Of a stretch of DNA of 12,978 bases, positions 1 through 5,785 are shown in pieces. The stretch's first letter is position 1; the number at the start of each line of letters is the position of its first letter. This DNA comes from Rhodospirillales bacterium (GTDB lineage: Bacteria > Pseudomonadota > Alphaproteobacteria > Rhodospirillales > JADHTD01). The position numbers were made by a program, and so were the translations under genes. Where the stretch lies: assembly GCA_016776525.1 (NCBI GenBank), contig JADHTD010000045.1:1-12978 (forward strand). Reading direction: 5' to 3'. The notes under the pieces were generated by a model. It ran no database searches. It worked only from the letters and a program-made list of their open reading frames with translations, and was not told the origin of the DNA.

Positions 1-804
1 AAACTCTATTTCCGGGAGTACGGTGACCCCTACGGCCCCGCCACCCCCCTGCTTTGCCTTGGCGGACTGACCCGCAATTCCAAAGATTTCCACGCCCTGG
101 CCAAACGCCATGCAGCGGAGCGCCGAGTCATCTGTCCCGATTACCGAGGACGCGGCCGGTCGGCCTACGACCCGGATTGGCGCAACTACCACCCGCGCAC
201 CTATCTCGAGGATATCCGCCACCTGCTGGCCGTCTGCGGCATTCATAAAGTAACGGTGATCGGCACCTCCCTGGGCGGCATCCTGGCCGCCGCCCTGAGC
301 GTTACCATGCCGTCGGCCCTGGCCGGCGTTGTGCTGAACGATGTCGGCCCCGATGTCGACAGCAGCGGCCTGGGGCGGATCATCACCTATATGATGGACG
401 ACACGCCTCTGCCCAACTGGGACAGTGCCGTCGCCACCCTGAAACGGATTTTCCCCGGCGTCGCCGCCCCGGACGAACGCACCTGGCGCAGCATCGCCGA
501 AGCCACCTACCGGCTGGACGAAAACGGCAAACTCCGCTTCGACTGGGACGTCGATATCGTTAAGCCGCTGGTCAGGACGCAAGAGATTGAAGACCTGTGG
601 CCCCTGTTCAAGGCGCTTCGCCCCATTCCGGTTCTGGCCATTCGGGGCGAGACATCCGACATTCTGAGCATTGACACTTTTGCCCGGATGAACGATGCCT
701 TACCGCAGATGGTTCCCCTAACGGTGCCAGGCGTCGGCCATGTGCCGAGCCTCAACGAACAGATAAGCATAGACGCAATCCATGAACTCCTTGGCCGAAC
801 TTAA
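1..804 (+). CDS. alpha/beta-fold hydrolase (5' end outside window)
   Basis: Frame 1 is open from the first base, so the start codon lies upstream; 267 codons are visible, and probably only a few dozen N-terminal residues are missing. The fold is shown by LCLGGLTRN near residues 18-26 (oxyanion-hole strand and loop), CPDYRGRGRS near 50-59, and the nucleophile elbow GTSLGG with Ser90 of the fragment (codon 268-270). The probable catalytic acid is Asp220 in RGETSD, and the catalytic histidine is His247 in GVGHVPSL. A lid-like helical insert lies between the nucleophile and the acid. There is no signal peptide in the visible part, and a cytoplasmic enzyme is likely. Substrate cannot be told from sequence: esterase, lactonase or C-C hydrolase are all possible. 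The last 23 nt overlap the dehydratase start, so the two genes are probably co-transcribed and translationally coupled. Confidence 0.88.
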   Translation, partial: KLYFREYGDPYGPATPLLCLGGLTRNSKDFHALAKRHAAERRVICPDYRGRGRSAYDPDWRNYHPRTYLEDIRHLLAVCGIHKVTVIGTSLGGILAAALSVTMPSALAGVVLNDVGPDVDSSGLGRIITYMMDDTPLPNWDSAVATLKRIFPGVAAPDERTWRSIAEATYRLDENGKLRFDWDVDIVKPLVRTQEIEDLWPLFKALRPIPVLAIRGETSDILSIDTFARMNDALPQMVPLTVPGVGHVPSLNEQISIDAIHELLGRT

Positions 805-1774
805 ACTTCCCGAATTTGACGATATCCTGGCCGCCGCCGGACGCCTTGACGGTCTGGCGGTAAAGACCCCGTTGCTGGAATCGCCACTGCTCAACGAACA
901 GTTGGGCGGGCGGCTGCTGGTCAAGCCGGAAACCCTGCAACGGACCGGATCGTTTAAATTCCGCGGCGCCTACAACCGCATTGCCACCTTTTCCGAGGAG
1001 CAGCGCCAGCAAGGCATCGTCGCCTATTCGTCGGGCAACCATGCCCAGGGGGTGGCGGCGGCGGCCCAGTTGTTCGGCATACCGGTCACCATCGTCATGC
1101 CAGAGGACTCGCCCCGCATCAAAATCGACAACACCCACGCTTATGGGGCAACGATCGTTTTCTATGACCGGGAGACGGAAAAACGCGAAGAGATCGCCGA
1201 ACAGATCACCCGCGATAGCGGGGCCAGCCTGGTCCGTCCCTACGACGACCCTTACATCATCGCCGGACAGGGAACGGTCGGCCTGGAACTGGCCCGGCAG
1301 GCGGAAGAAAGCCGCGCCGTGCTCGACGATGTTGTGGTGCCCTGCGGCGGCGGCGGACTGTCGGCCGGTATGTCCATCGCGCTGGCTGAACTGAGTCCTG
1401 ATACCCGCGTCCATATTGCCGAACCGGATGGTTTCGACGACACCCGCCGATCCCTGGTCAGCGGCGCCATCCAGATCAATGAGCCCGGTCCGCAATCCTT
1501 TTGTGACTCCCTGCTGGCGCCGACGCCGGGGGATCTGACATTTGCCATCAACCGCTGCCTGCTGGCGGGGGGCTTCGCGGTCAGTGACACCGCCGTCACC
1601 GAAGCCATGTCGATGGCCTTCAACTTCTTCAAATTGGTCGTCGAACCGGGCGGGGCCGCCGCCCTTGCCGCTGTTGCCTCGGGCGCCCTGTCCTGCCAGG
1701 GACGTACGGTCGCCGTCGTTTGTTCCGGCGGCAATGTCGACCCGCAGGTCTTCCGCGACGCTCTTTCGGCCTGA
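782..1774 (+). CDS. PLP-dependent threonine/serine dehydratase, catabolic (no ACT domain) type
   Basis: This is a fold-type II PLP enzyme of 330 residues. It carries the Schiff-base lysine in SFKFRGA (Lys59), the substrate loop SSGNHAQG (83-90), AGQGTVGLEL (161-170), the phosphate-binding loop CGGGG (188-192) and the C-terminal CSGGN (314-318) that contacts the pyridine ring. Family members deaminate L-threonine to 2-oxobutanoate or L-serine to pyruvate with release of ammonia. The length matches the short TdcB and serine-racemase-like forms. The C-terminal ACT regulatory domain of biosynthetic IlvA is absent, so isoleucine feedback by that route is not expected. Serine racemase or 3-hydroxyaspartate dehydratase activity cannot be excluded. 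The ATG lies inside the upstream hydrolase gene with no strong Shine-Dalgarno sequence, which suggests translational coupling. Confidence 0.9.
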   Translation: MNSLAELKLPEFDDILAAAGRLDGLAVKTPLLESPLLNEQLGGRLLVKPETLQRTGSFKFRGAYNRIATFSEEQRQQGIVAYSSGNHAQGVAAAAQLFGIPVTIVMPEDSPRIKIDNTHAYGATIVFYDRETEKREEIAEQITRDSGASLVRPYDDPYIIAGQGTVGLELARQAEESRAVLDDVVVPCGGGGLSAGMSIALAELSPDTRVHIAEPDGFDDTRRSLVSGAIQINEPGPQSFCDSLLAPTPGDLTFAINRCLLAGGFAVSDTAVTEAMSMAFNFFKLVVEPGGAAALAAVASGALSCQGRTVAVVCSGGNVDPQVFRDALSA

Positions 1775-1784
1775 ATTTTTCTCA

Positions 1785-1813
1785 ATAAAAAAGCCGGACA
1801 CAACGTGCCCGGC
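1785..1813 (-). terminator. Rho-independent terminator for the bactofilin/M23 transcript
   Basis: Read on the minus strand, arms at 1806-1813 and 1793-1800 form an 8-position stem with one mismatch, closing on GCCGG/CCGGC with a 5-nt loop. A run of six T (1787-1792 complement) follows at once. It lies 26 nt after the bactofilin stop codon. On the plus strand the hairpin is followed by C/A-rich sequence, so it should act mainly on the leftward transcript. Confidence 0.72.
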
Positions 1814-1839
1814 CCAAAAGGGTTATGCCGGGAACCGGC

Positions 1840-2352
1840 CTAGGCGGTGCTGACCGCTTTTTTGTTTTCGTCGGGCTTTCCGGCCGGGGGGTGCATGTTG
1901 GTTTTCTGCTGAACCGCCGCCGGATCCTTTTTAACCATCAGATTGACCTTTCCGTCGTCAATTTCCTGGGGCTTCTCAATGCGTTTGCAATGGCCTTCCA
2001 GGAAAGCGCCGGTTTCGATGGACAGGTCTTCGTGCAGGATATCGCCGGTTACACGGGCCGATTTCGCCAGGCTGACGGTACGGGCCTTGATCTGGCCGTT
2101 GACCGTGCCGTGGACGCGGACTTTGTCGGCAATGATTTCGCCTTTGATAACGGCGGATTCTCCGACCAGCAGTGAAACGGTGCGGATATCGCCGTCGACG
2201 GCGCCGTCGATCTGGATTTCACCGGCACTGATAAGATCGCCTTTAACCTTTAAGTCCGTGCTGAGAATAGACGGAGGAGCCGGTTTGACGGGGGTTTGAT
2301 CCTGCTGAACCGACTGCCCAGGGTCCTTGCTACTCTTGGTCTTGGAAAACAT
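1840..2352 (-). CDS. bactofilin (polymer-forming cytoskeletal protein)
   Basis: This 170-residue protein has a bactofilin (DUF583/CcmA) beta-helix core at about residues 28-125. The core is built from short repeats rich in alternating hydrophobics and glycines (LISAGEIQIDGAVDGDI, VRVHGTVNGQIKA, ARVTGDILHEDL). Disordered tails rich in Lys, Pro and Gln flank it on both sides, the usual bactofilin plan. Bactofilins self-assemble without nucleotide into membrane-associated filaments and act as scaffolds for cell-wall enzymes, stalks or curvature. The start codon lies 23 nt inside the 3' end of the upstream M23 peptidase gene, so the two proteins are very likely co-translated. M23 peptidase-bactofilin partnerships are known in other bacteria, for example Helicobacter Csd/CcmA. 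A terminator follows the stop. The C-terminal codons also contain a terminator for the opposing transcript. Confidence 0.93.
   Translation of the reverse strand: MFSKTKSSKDPGQSVQQDQTPVKPAPPSILSTDLKVKGDLISAGEIQIDGAVDGDIRTVSLLVGESAVIKGEIIADKVRVHGTVNGQIKARTVSLAKSARVTGDILHEDLSIETGAFLEGHCKRIEKPQEIDDGKVNLMVKKDPAAVQQKTNMHPPAGKPDENKKAVSTA
1844..1863 (+). terminator. Rho-independent terminator for the hydrolase/dehydratase transcript, inside the bactofilin 3' end
   Basis: GCGGT (1844-1848) pairs with ACCGC (1853-1857) across the 4-nt loop GCTG, and six T follow directly at 1858-1863. It lies 69 nt after the dehydratase stop. The same bases, read on the other strand, encode the last lysines and residues of the bactofilin (KKAVSTA), so the terminator is embedded in the convergent coding sequence. 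The stem is only 5 bp, which limits confidence. Confidence 0.55.
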
Positions 2353-3655
2353 ATCGACCAGCCTTGATAAATTTTACCGGGTTCTTGGTTTTGCCTTTAA
2401 AGACGACTTCATAGTGCAGATGAGCACCCGTACTGCGTCCCGAGCTGCCAAGAAGTCCGATCTTATCACGGAAATTGACTTTCTGTCCTTTTTTAACGAG
2501 CGTTTTATGAAGATGGCCATAGCGGGTCTTCATGCCGGCGCCATGGTCGACTTCGATCAAGCGTCCGTATTTTCCCTTCCACCCGACATAGGTCACGACG
2601 CCCGGTGATGTCACATAGACCGGGGACTTGAACTTGCTGCCCATGTCCAGGCCATAGTGCATGGCCCATTTCTTGTTGATGGGGTCGCGCCGTTTGCCAT
2701 AGCCGCTGGTGATGTAATAGGTGTTGAGCGGTGTCGTCAGGGGAATCCGTTTCATCACATCCTGCAGGGATTCCCAATGGCTGAGTTTACTGTCGAGACT
2801 GACCAGATTGCTGCGCAGGCGGCTGGCCGGTTTTGAATCCGGCTTGGCCTCGATGAAAGGTCCGCCCTGACCGCTTGATACCGGTGTTTCCAACGAAACC
2901 AGTTTTTTGACGTCAAGACCGGTCATGTCGACGATCCGTTCCATGGTTTCGATGTATTGTTCCGTACGGCTGGTAAGGCGGCTGACGGCTTCTTCCTCGG
3001 TAGTCTGCATGGTCACGAGGCGGGTTTCCAAGTCTTTCAGGTTGCGGTGCAGGCGCGACCCTTCGAATAAGGCCTTGTTGCGTTCCGCCAAGGCGACCTG
3101 GAGGTCGGTTTCGACGTTATCCAGATTGTCCTTGAGAACGAAATTCTTGGTAGCCAGACGCCGCATGCGGTCTTCCAGCTCGGTGAGTTGTTCTTTCAGG
3201 TTCTGGCGGGCGGCGATGACCAGGGTCCGGTCATGCTTGGTGCTGTTGAGTTGTGTTTCGACGGTTTTCAGGTTTTTCTGCAAGGCCGCGTTCTGTTCCA
3301 CCAAATTCAGCATCATGCCGTGGTTGGCTTCCATATCGCGGGTAATGATGGTGAATTTCTTCTGGTATTCGGCCAATTCGCCCAACAAACCCTGATAGGC
3401 AAGCCGGGTGTTGGCGATTTTCAGTTCCTTGGTGGCAAGCAACTTGTCGTGGAAGAAAAAGCTGATAGTCGAAAAAGTGGCCCAGCCGCCAAACATTGCC
3501 AAAAGCAAAACAATGGATATCTGACCCCGGCGGGTGAGGCGGACAAAGGAAATGCGCCCTTCCGTGCGAAGGTGAATCTGGCGTTCTGGAAAAAGGCTGT
3601 CCAAAAACCGGTCAACCCGCTCGAAGAAAGTTATAATTGGAGAAGGTCCGGACAT
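2330..3655 (-). CDS. membrane-anchored coiled-coil M23 (LytM-type) peptidoglycan endopeptidase
   Basis: The 441-residue protein has a cytoplasmic N-terminus, one transmembrane segment at about residues 46-69, a long heptad-rich coiled coil at about 72-220, a linker, and a C-terminal LytM/M23 domain at about 310-430. Zinc ligands are visible: His333 and Asp337 in HYGLD, and His414 in AHLHYEV; the catalytic histidines are His412 and those of YGHLHK (381, 383). The site is complete, so it should be an active D,D-endopeptidase cutting cross-links in the periplasm rather than a degenerate EnvC/NlpD-like activator. I chose the ATG at 3655 because GAGGGGG precedes it at good spacing. A GTG at 3688 or ATG at 3676 would add 11 or 7 residues but lack a clear ribosome site. 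The 3' end overlaps the bactofilin gene, pointing to scaffold-directed wall remodelling and cell shape. Confidence 0.92.
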   Translation of the reverse strand: MSGPSPIITFFERVDRFLDSLFPERQIHLRTEGRISFVRLTRRGQISIVLLLAMFGGWATFSTISFFFHDKLLATKELKIANTRLAYQGLLGELAEYQKKFTIITRDMEANHGMMLNLVEQNAALQKNLKTVETQLNSTKHDRTLVIAARQNLKEQLTELEDRMRRLATKNFVLKDNLDNVETDLQVALAERNKALFEGSRLHRNLKDLETRLVTMQTTEEEAVSRLTSRTEQYIETMERIVDMTGLDVKKLVSLETPVSSGQGGPFIEAKPDSKPASRLRSNLVSLDSKLSHWESLQDVMKRIPLTTPLNTYYITSGYGKRRDPINKKWAMHYGLDMGSKFKSPVYVTSPGVVTYVGWKGKYGRLIEVDHGAGMKTRYGHLHKTLVKKGQKVNFRDKIGLLGSSGRSTGAHLHYEVVFKGKTKNPVKFIKAGRYVFQDQE

Positions 3656-3658
3656 ATG

Positions 3659-3665
3659 CCCCCTC
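3659..3665 (-). promoter_or_regulatory. Shine-Dalgarno sequence deciding the M23 peptidase start
   Basis: GAGGGGG on the minus strand, with its GAGG core 6 nt before the ATG at 3655. The two possible upstream in-frame starts (GTG at 3688, ATG at 3676) have no comparable purine-rich site, so this site favours the shorter protein. Confidence 0.5.
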
Positions 3666-3691
3666 AAAAGCCCCATTTTATTATTCACGGT

Positions 3692-3717
3692 CCTTTAATC
3701 GTGCACAGAATTAAAGG
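3692..3717. repeat. inverted repeat, possible operator upstream of the M23 peptidase
   Basis: CCTTTAAT (3692-3699) and ATTAAAGG (3710-3717) are perfect 8-bp inverted arms separated by 10 nt, 37-62 nt before the chosen M23 start. The arm centres are 18 bp apart. The position and symmetry would suit binding of a dimeric regulator. The TTAA cores are spaced N12, not the N7 of CtrA sites, so I do not assign a regulator. Confidence 0.4.
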
Positions 3718-3977
3718 CCGATTGGCACCATTCCCAACCCAGCAGCCGGACATGAGTAAAAAGGGTTACCCACCAAGTCCCAGTACAGGGTTACATAACT
3801 GCTCAAGAACGTAATGATTCCCTGCCTTCATGGCAACACTTTAATATTTGCCGGGGCAGGCAAAAAGGGTGTGTTTAAAGCTCTTTACCAGTTTATTGAT
3901 AGAGGAACTGGCGATCTTTTGTTGCAACGCAATGATAATTGCAGGCAGACTCTGAAAATCATGCGGATTGATATTTA

Positions 3978-4469
3978 ATGAACGATCAGCCTCAGAAACG
4001 GCCCGGATTAAGTAATCCTGCTGTCCTGCTGGCCACCTGGTTCGGAGCCGGGTACCTGCCGAAAGCCCCCGGAACCTGGGGCTCTCTGGCCGCCCTGCCC
4101 TTTGCCTGGCTGATCCATGGGCAATTCGGCTGGCCCGGACTCGCTTTGGCCACCGTTGGCGTCTTTTTCATCGGAATATGGTGCTCGACAGTCTACATCG
4201 GCTTGAGCGGAGCAGACGATCCGGGACCGGTGGTCATCGACGAGGTTGCCGGTCAGTGGCTGGTGCTGATTGCCGTGACTCCCGATCCCCTTCTCTATGC
4301 CCTTGGCTTCGTTTTCTTCCGAATCGCCGATATCACCAAACCCTGGCCGGCCTCCTGGGCCGACAAAACCGTAAAGGGCGGCTTCGGGGTCATGCTGGAC
4401 GATATTCTGGCCGCCATTTATGCCGGCCTCTTGCTTTTCGGCGTTTCTTACTGGATGAAGATGCCATGA
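3978..4469 (+). CDS. pgpA: phosphatidylglycerophosphatase A
   Basis: PgpA is an inner-membrane enzyme that dephosphorylates phosphatidylglycerol phosphate to phosphatidylglycerol, a major anionic phospholipid. The 163-residue length fits the family. Conserved signatures are all visible: FGAGYLPKAPGTWGSL (22-37), the acidic pair Asp88-Glu89 in VVIDEVAGQW, FFRIADITKPWP (113-124) with Arg115, Asp118 and Lys121, and GGFGVMLDD (134-142). Hydrophobic segments at about 52-72, 95-112 and 143-160 give a multi-pass membrane protein. The ATG at 3978 has only a weak, distant GCGGA as ribosome site. The stop overlaps the next start in an ATGA arrangement, so pgpA and pncC form one translationally coupled unit. 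Confidence 0.94.
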   Translation: MNDQPQKRPGLSNPAVLLATWFGAGYLPKAPGTWGSLAALPFAWLIHGQFGWPGLALATVGVFFIGIWCSTVYIGLSGADDPGPVVIDEVAGQWLVLIAVTPDPLLYALGFVFFRIADITKPWPASWADKTVKGGFGVMLDDILAAIYAGLLLFGVSYWMKMP

Positions 4470-4960
4470 CATTTCCCGATACCATCCGCACCCTGGCTGA
4501 ACAGGTGTTGGAGGCCTGCCGCCGGGCGGAGTTACGCCTGACGGCGGCGGAATCATGCACCGGCGGCCTTGTTTTGGGAGCCTTGACCAGCATCGCCGGT
4601 TCCTCGGACGTGGTCGAACGCGGCTTCGTCACCTACACCAACGAAGCCAAAACGACCATGCTGGGGGTGGCGGAAGACCTGTTCATAAACCACGGTGCGG
4701 TTAGCGAAGAGGTCGCCCGGGCCATGGCCGAAGGTGCGCTTAGCAACGCCGAGGCCCAGATCAGCGTCTCCGTCACCGGCATTGCCGGGCCCGGCGGCGG
4801 CACTGAGGAAAAACCGGTGGGCCTGGTGCACATGGCCGCGGCCTGCGACGGGCGGGAAACCCTGCACGCCCGCCATGTCTTCGACGGCGGCCGCGACGCG
4901 GTGCGCGAACAAGCAGTGGAAGCCGCCCTCAGGATGCTCCTGGATCAGTCGACTTCTTAA
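4466..4960 (+). CDS. pncC: nicotinamide-nucleotide amidase (CinA C-terminal domain protein)
   Basis: This 164-residue protein consists only of the CinA C-terminal domain, which deamidates nicotinamide mononucleotide to nicotinate mononucleotide in pyridine-nucleotide salvage. The catalytic serine is Ser30 in AESCTGG. TYTNEAK with Lys62 and VTGIAGPGGGT (103-113) are the other family signatures. The N-terminal MoCF-like domain of full-length CinA is absent, as is common in Proteobacteria. An in-frame upstream start would extend the frame to 4178 but would run through pgpA. The ATG at 4466 sits in the ATGA overlap and gives the standard family length. At the 3' end the stop codon shares a TTAA palindrome with the stop of the convergent solute-binding protein gene, leaving no room for a terminator between them. 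Confidence 0.93.
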   Translation: MTFPDTIRTLAEQVLEACRRAELRLTAAESCTGGLVLGALTSIAGSSDVVERGFVTYTNEAKTTMLGVAEDLFINHGAVSEEVARAMAEGALSNAEAQISVSVTGIAGPGGGTEEKPVGLVHMAAACDGRETLHARHVFDGGRDAVREQAVEAALRMLLDQSTS

Positions 4961-5712
4961 GACTTCGGCTTGACCAGTTGCAGCTTTTTGATGGCGGCGT
5001 TAAGGCGCTTCATAAAGGCGTCGCCGACGTTTTTCGAACACATGATGTAACGCAATTCGCCCGGCGGTGAATCCTGCATTTTCATCAGGGTCAGTTTCTC
5101 GACGCCGCCCGTAACCGACTTCATAAGGAAATCAGCGGTATCGACGGAAACCAGCAGGTAGTCGAACCGTCCGCCCATCAGCATGGCGGCGGAACCGGCA
5201 TTGGTCTGCGTATGCTGGACATTGGGCGTCGCATGCTGCTTGAGCAACCCGTCAAAAAACTTGCCGTACGACCAGCCGCGCCGGAGCCCCACTTTCAGGG
5301 TGTTATCGGCAAGCAGGCTGGCAAATGTTTTATGCCAGAGGGCTTCGTTATGGTCTTTGCGGACCAGGGCGCCGGTGCCGCTGCCCTGGTAGAAAGGCTC
5401 CGAATAAAGGGCATAGGCGGCGCGTTCCGCCGTCTTGAACCAGCCCGTGCTGCAAACCGGCTGCTTGTTTTGTTTGAGGAACTGCTGGGTGCGGCTGGCC
5501 GTGGAGCGCTTAAAGGCGTAGCTGATACCGGCGCCATCGAAGGCCTTTTTGGCTTGCTCGACAAACAGGCCGGTTACCGTGCCGTCCTTGTTCCACACCC
5601 GGAAAGGCGGCCGGTCATGAACCATCCAGTTGAAATCGGCGGCCAGCGCCGCTTCAACGGGAACCGCTGTTAAGAAAGCCAGGACCAAGGCCCGGTAGAA
5701 ACGGTTACGCAT
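4957..5712 (-). CDS. periplasmic solute-binding protein, SBP_bac_3-like (orphan)
   Basis: The 251-residue protein begins with a clear Sec signal peptide: basic MRNRFYR, a hydrophobic core, and a probable cut after AALA at residue 24. The mature part looks like a family 3 extracellular solute-binding domain (polar amino-acid type): a DRPPFRVWNKDG-like start, GLFVEQAKKAF, the CSTGWFKTAERA loop and YSEPFYQGSGTGALV, then a second lobe with ADNTLKVGLRRGWSYGKFF. No permease or ATPase gene is adjacent, so it may serve a distant ABC transporter, act as a sensor, or bind another ligand. The ligand is unknown. A sigma70-like promoter lies just upstream, and AGGGGT (complement of 5721-5726) sits 8 nt before the ATG. 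Confidence 0.85.
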   Translation of the reverse strand: MRNRFYRALVLAFLTAVPVEAALAADFNWMVHDRPPFRVWNKDGTVTGLFVEQAKKAFDGAGISYAFKRSTASRTQQFLKQNKQPVCSTGWFKTAERAAYALYSEPFYQGSGTGALVRKDHNEALWHKTFASLLADNTLKVGLRRGWSYGKFFDGLLKQHATPNVQHTQTNAGSAAMLMGGRFDYLLVSVDTADFLMKSVTGGVEKLTLMKMQDSPPGELRYIMCSKNVGDAFMKRLNAAIKKLQLVKPKS

Positions 5713-5744
5713 TAATTCATACCCCTGTATTCAATGCCTCTCTA

Positions 5745-5772
5745 TTTATATATCCGTTGATTAAGATGACAA
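5745..5772 (-). promoter_or_regulatory. sigma70-like promoter of the solute-binding protein gene
   Basis: On the minus strand TTGTCA (complement of 5767-5772, 5 of 6 to TTGACA) is followed after 16 bp by TATAAA (complement of 5745-5750, 5 of 6 to TATAAT). A T-rich run (complement of 5773-5780) directly upstream resembles an UP element. The predicted start near 5738 gives a leader of about 26 nt containing the AGGGGT ribosome site. This would let the gene be expressed apart from the long pdh-to-MFS run upstream. Confidence 0.6.
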
Positions 5773-5785
5773 ATAAAAAAAGGAC

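Larger units (their letters stand above)
3656..3977. other. intergenic region between divergent M23/bactofilin and pgpA/pncC units
   Basis: This 322-bp stretch is clearly more AT-rich than the flanking genes and holds no convincing coding frame. It must contain the leftward promoter for the M23 peptidase and the rightward promoter for pgpA, but I could not assign convincing paired -35/-10 hexamers to either. It includes an 8-bp inverted repeat (3692-3717), an 8-bp direct repeat AGGGTTAC (3762-3769 and 3787-3794), and a small palindrome GCAAT-GATA-ATTGC (3929-3942) about 36 nt before pgpA. Confidence 0.6.

Noticed and set aside
752..1801. 349-codon open frame on the minus strand opposite the dehydratase
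   Set aside because: It is antisense to a gene with full PLP-enzyme motifs. Its Arg/Gly/Asp-rich translation has no recognisable domain and is the usual shadow of GC-rich coding DNA.
3695..3714. CtrA binding site
   Set aside because: Two TTAA cores are present but separated by 12 nt rather than the required 7.
3658..3977. A small gene in the M23-pgpA gap
   Set aside because: No frame combines a ribosome site, start codon and protein-like composition. The long plus-strand frame entering it from 3188 is antisense to the M23 gene.
4178..4465. N-terminal extension of pncC to an upstream ATG
   Set aside because: It would be encoded almost entirely out of frame inside pgpA, gives low-complexity Arg/Ser-rich sequence, and exceeds the normal family length. 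The ATGA start at 4466 fits.
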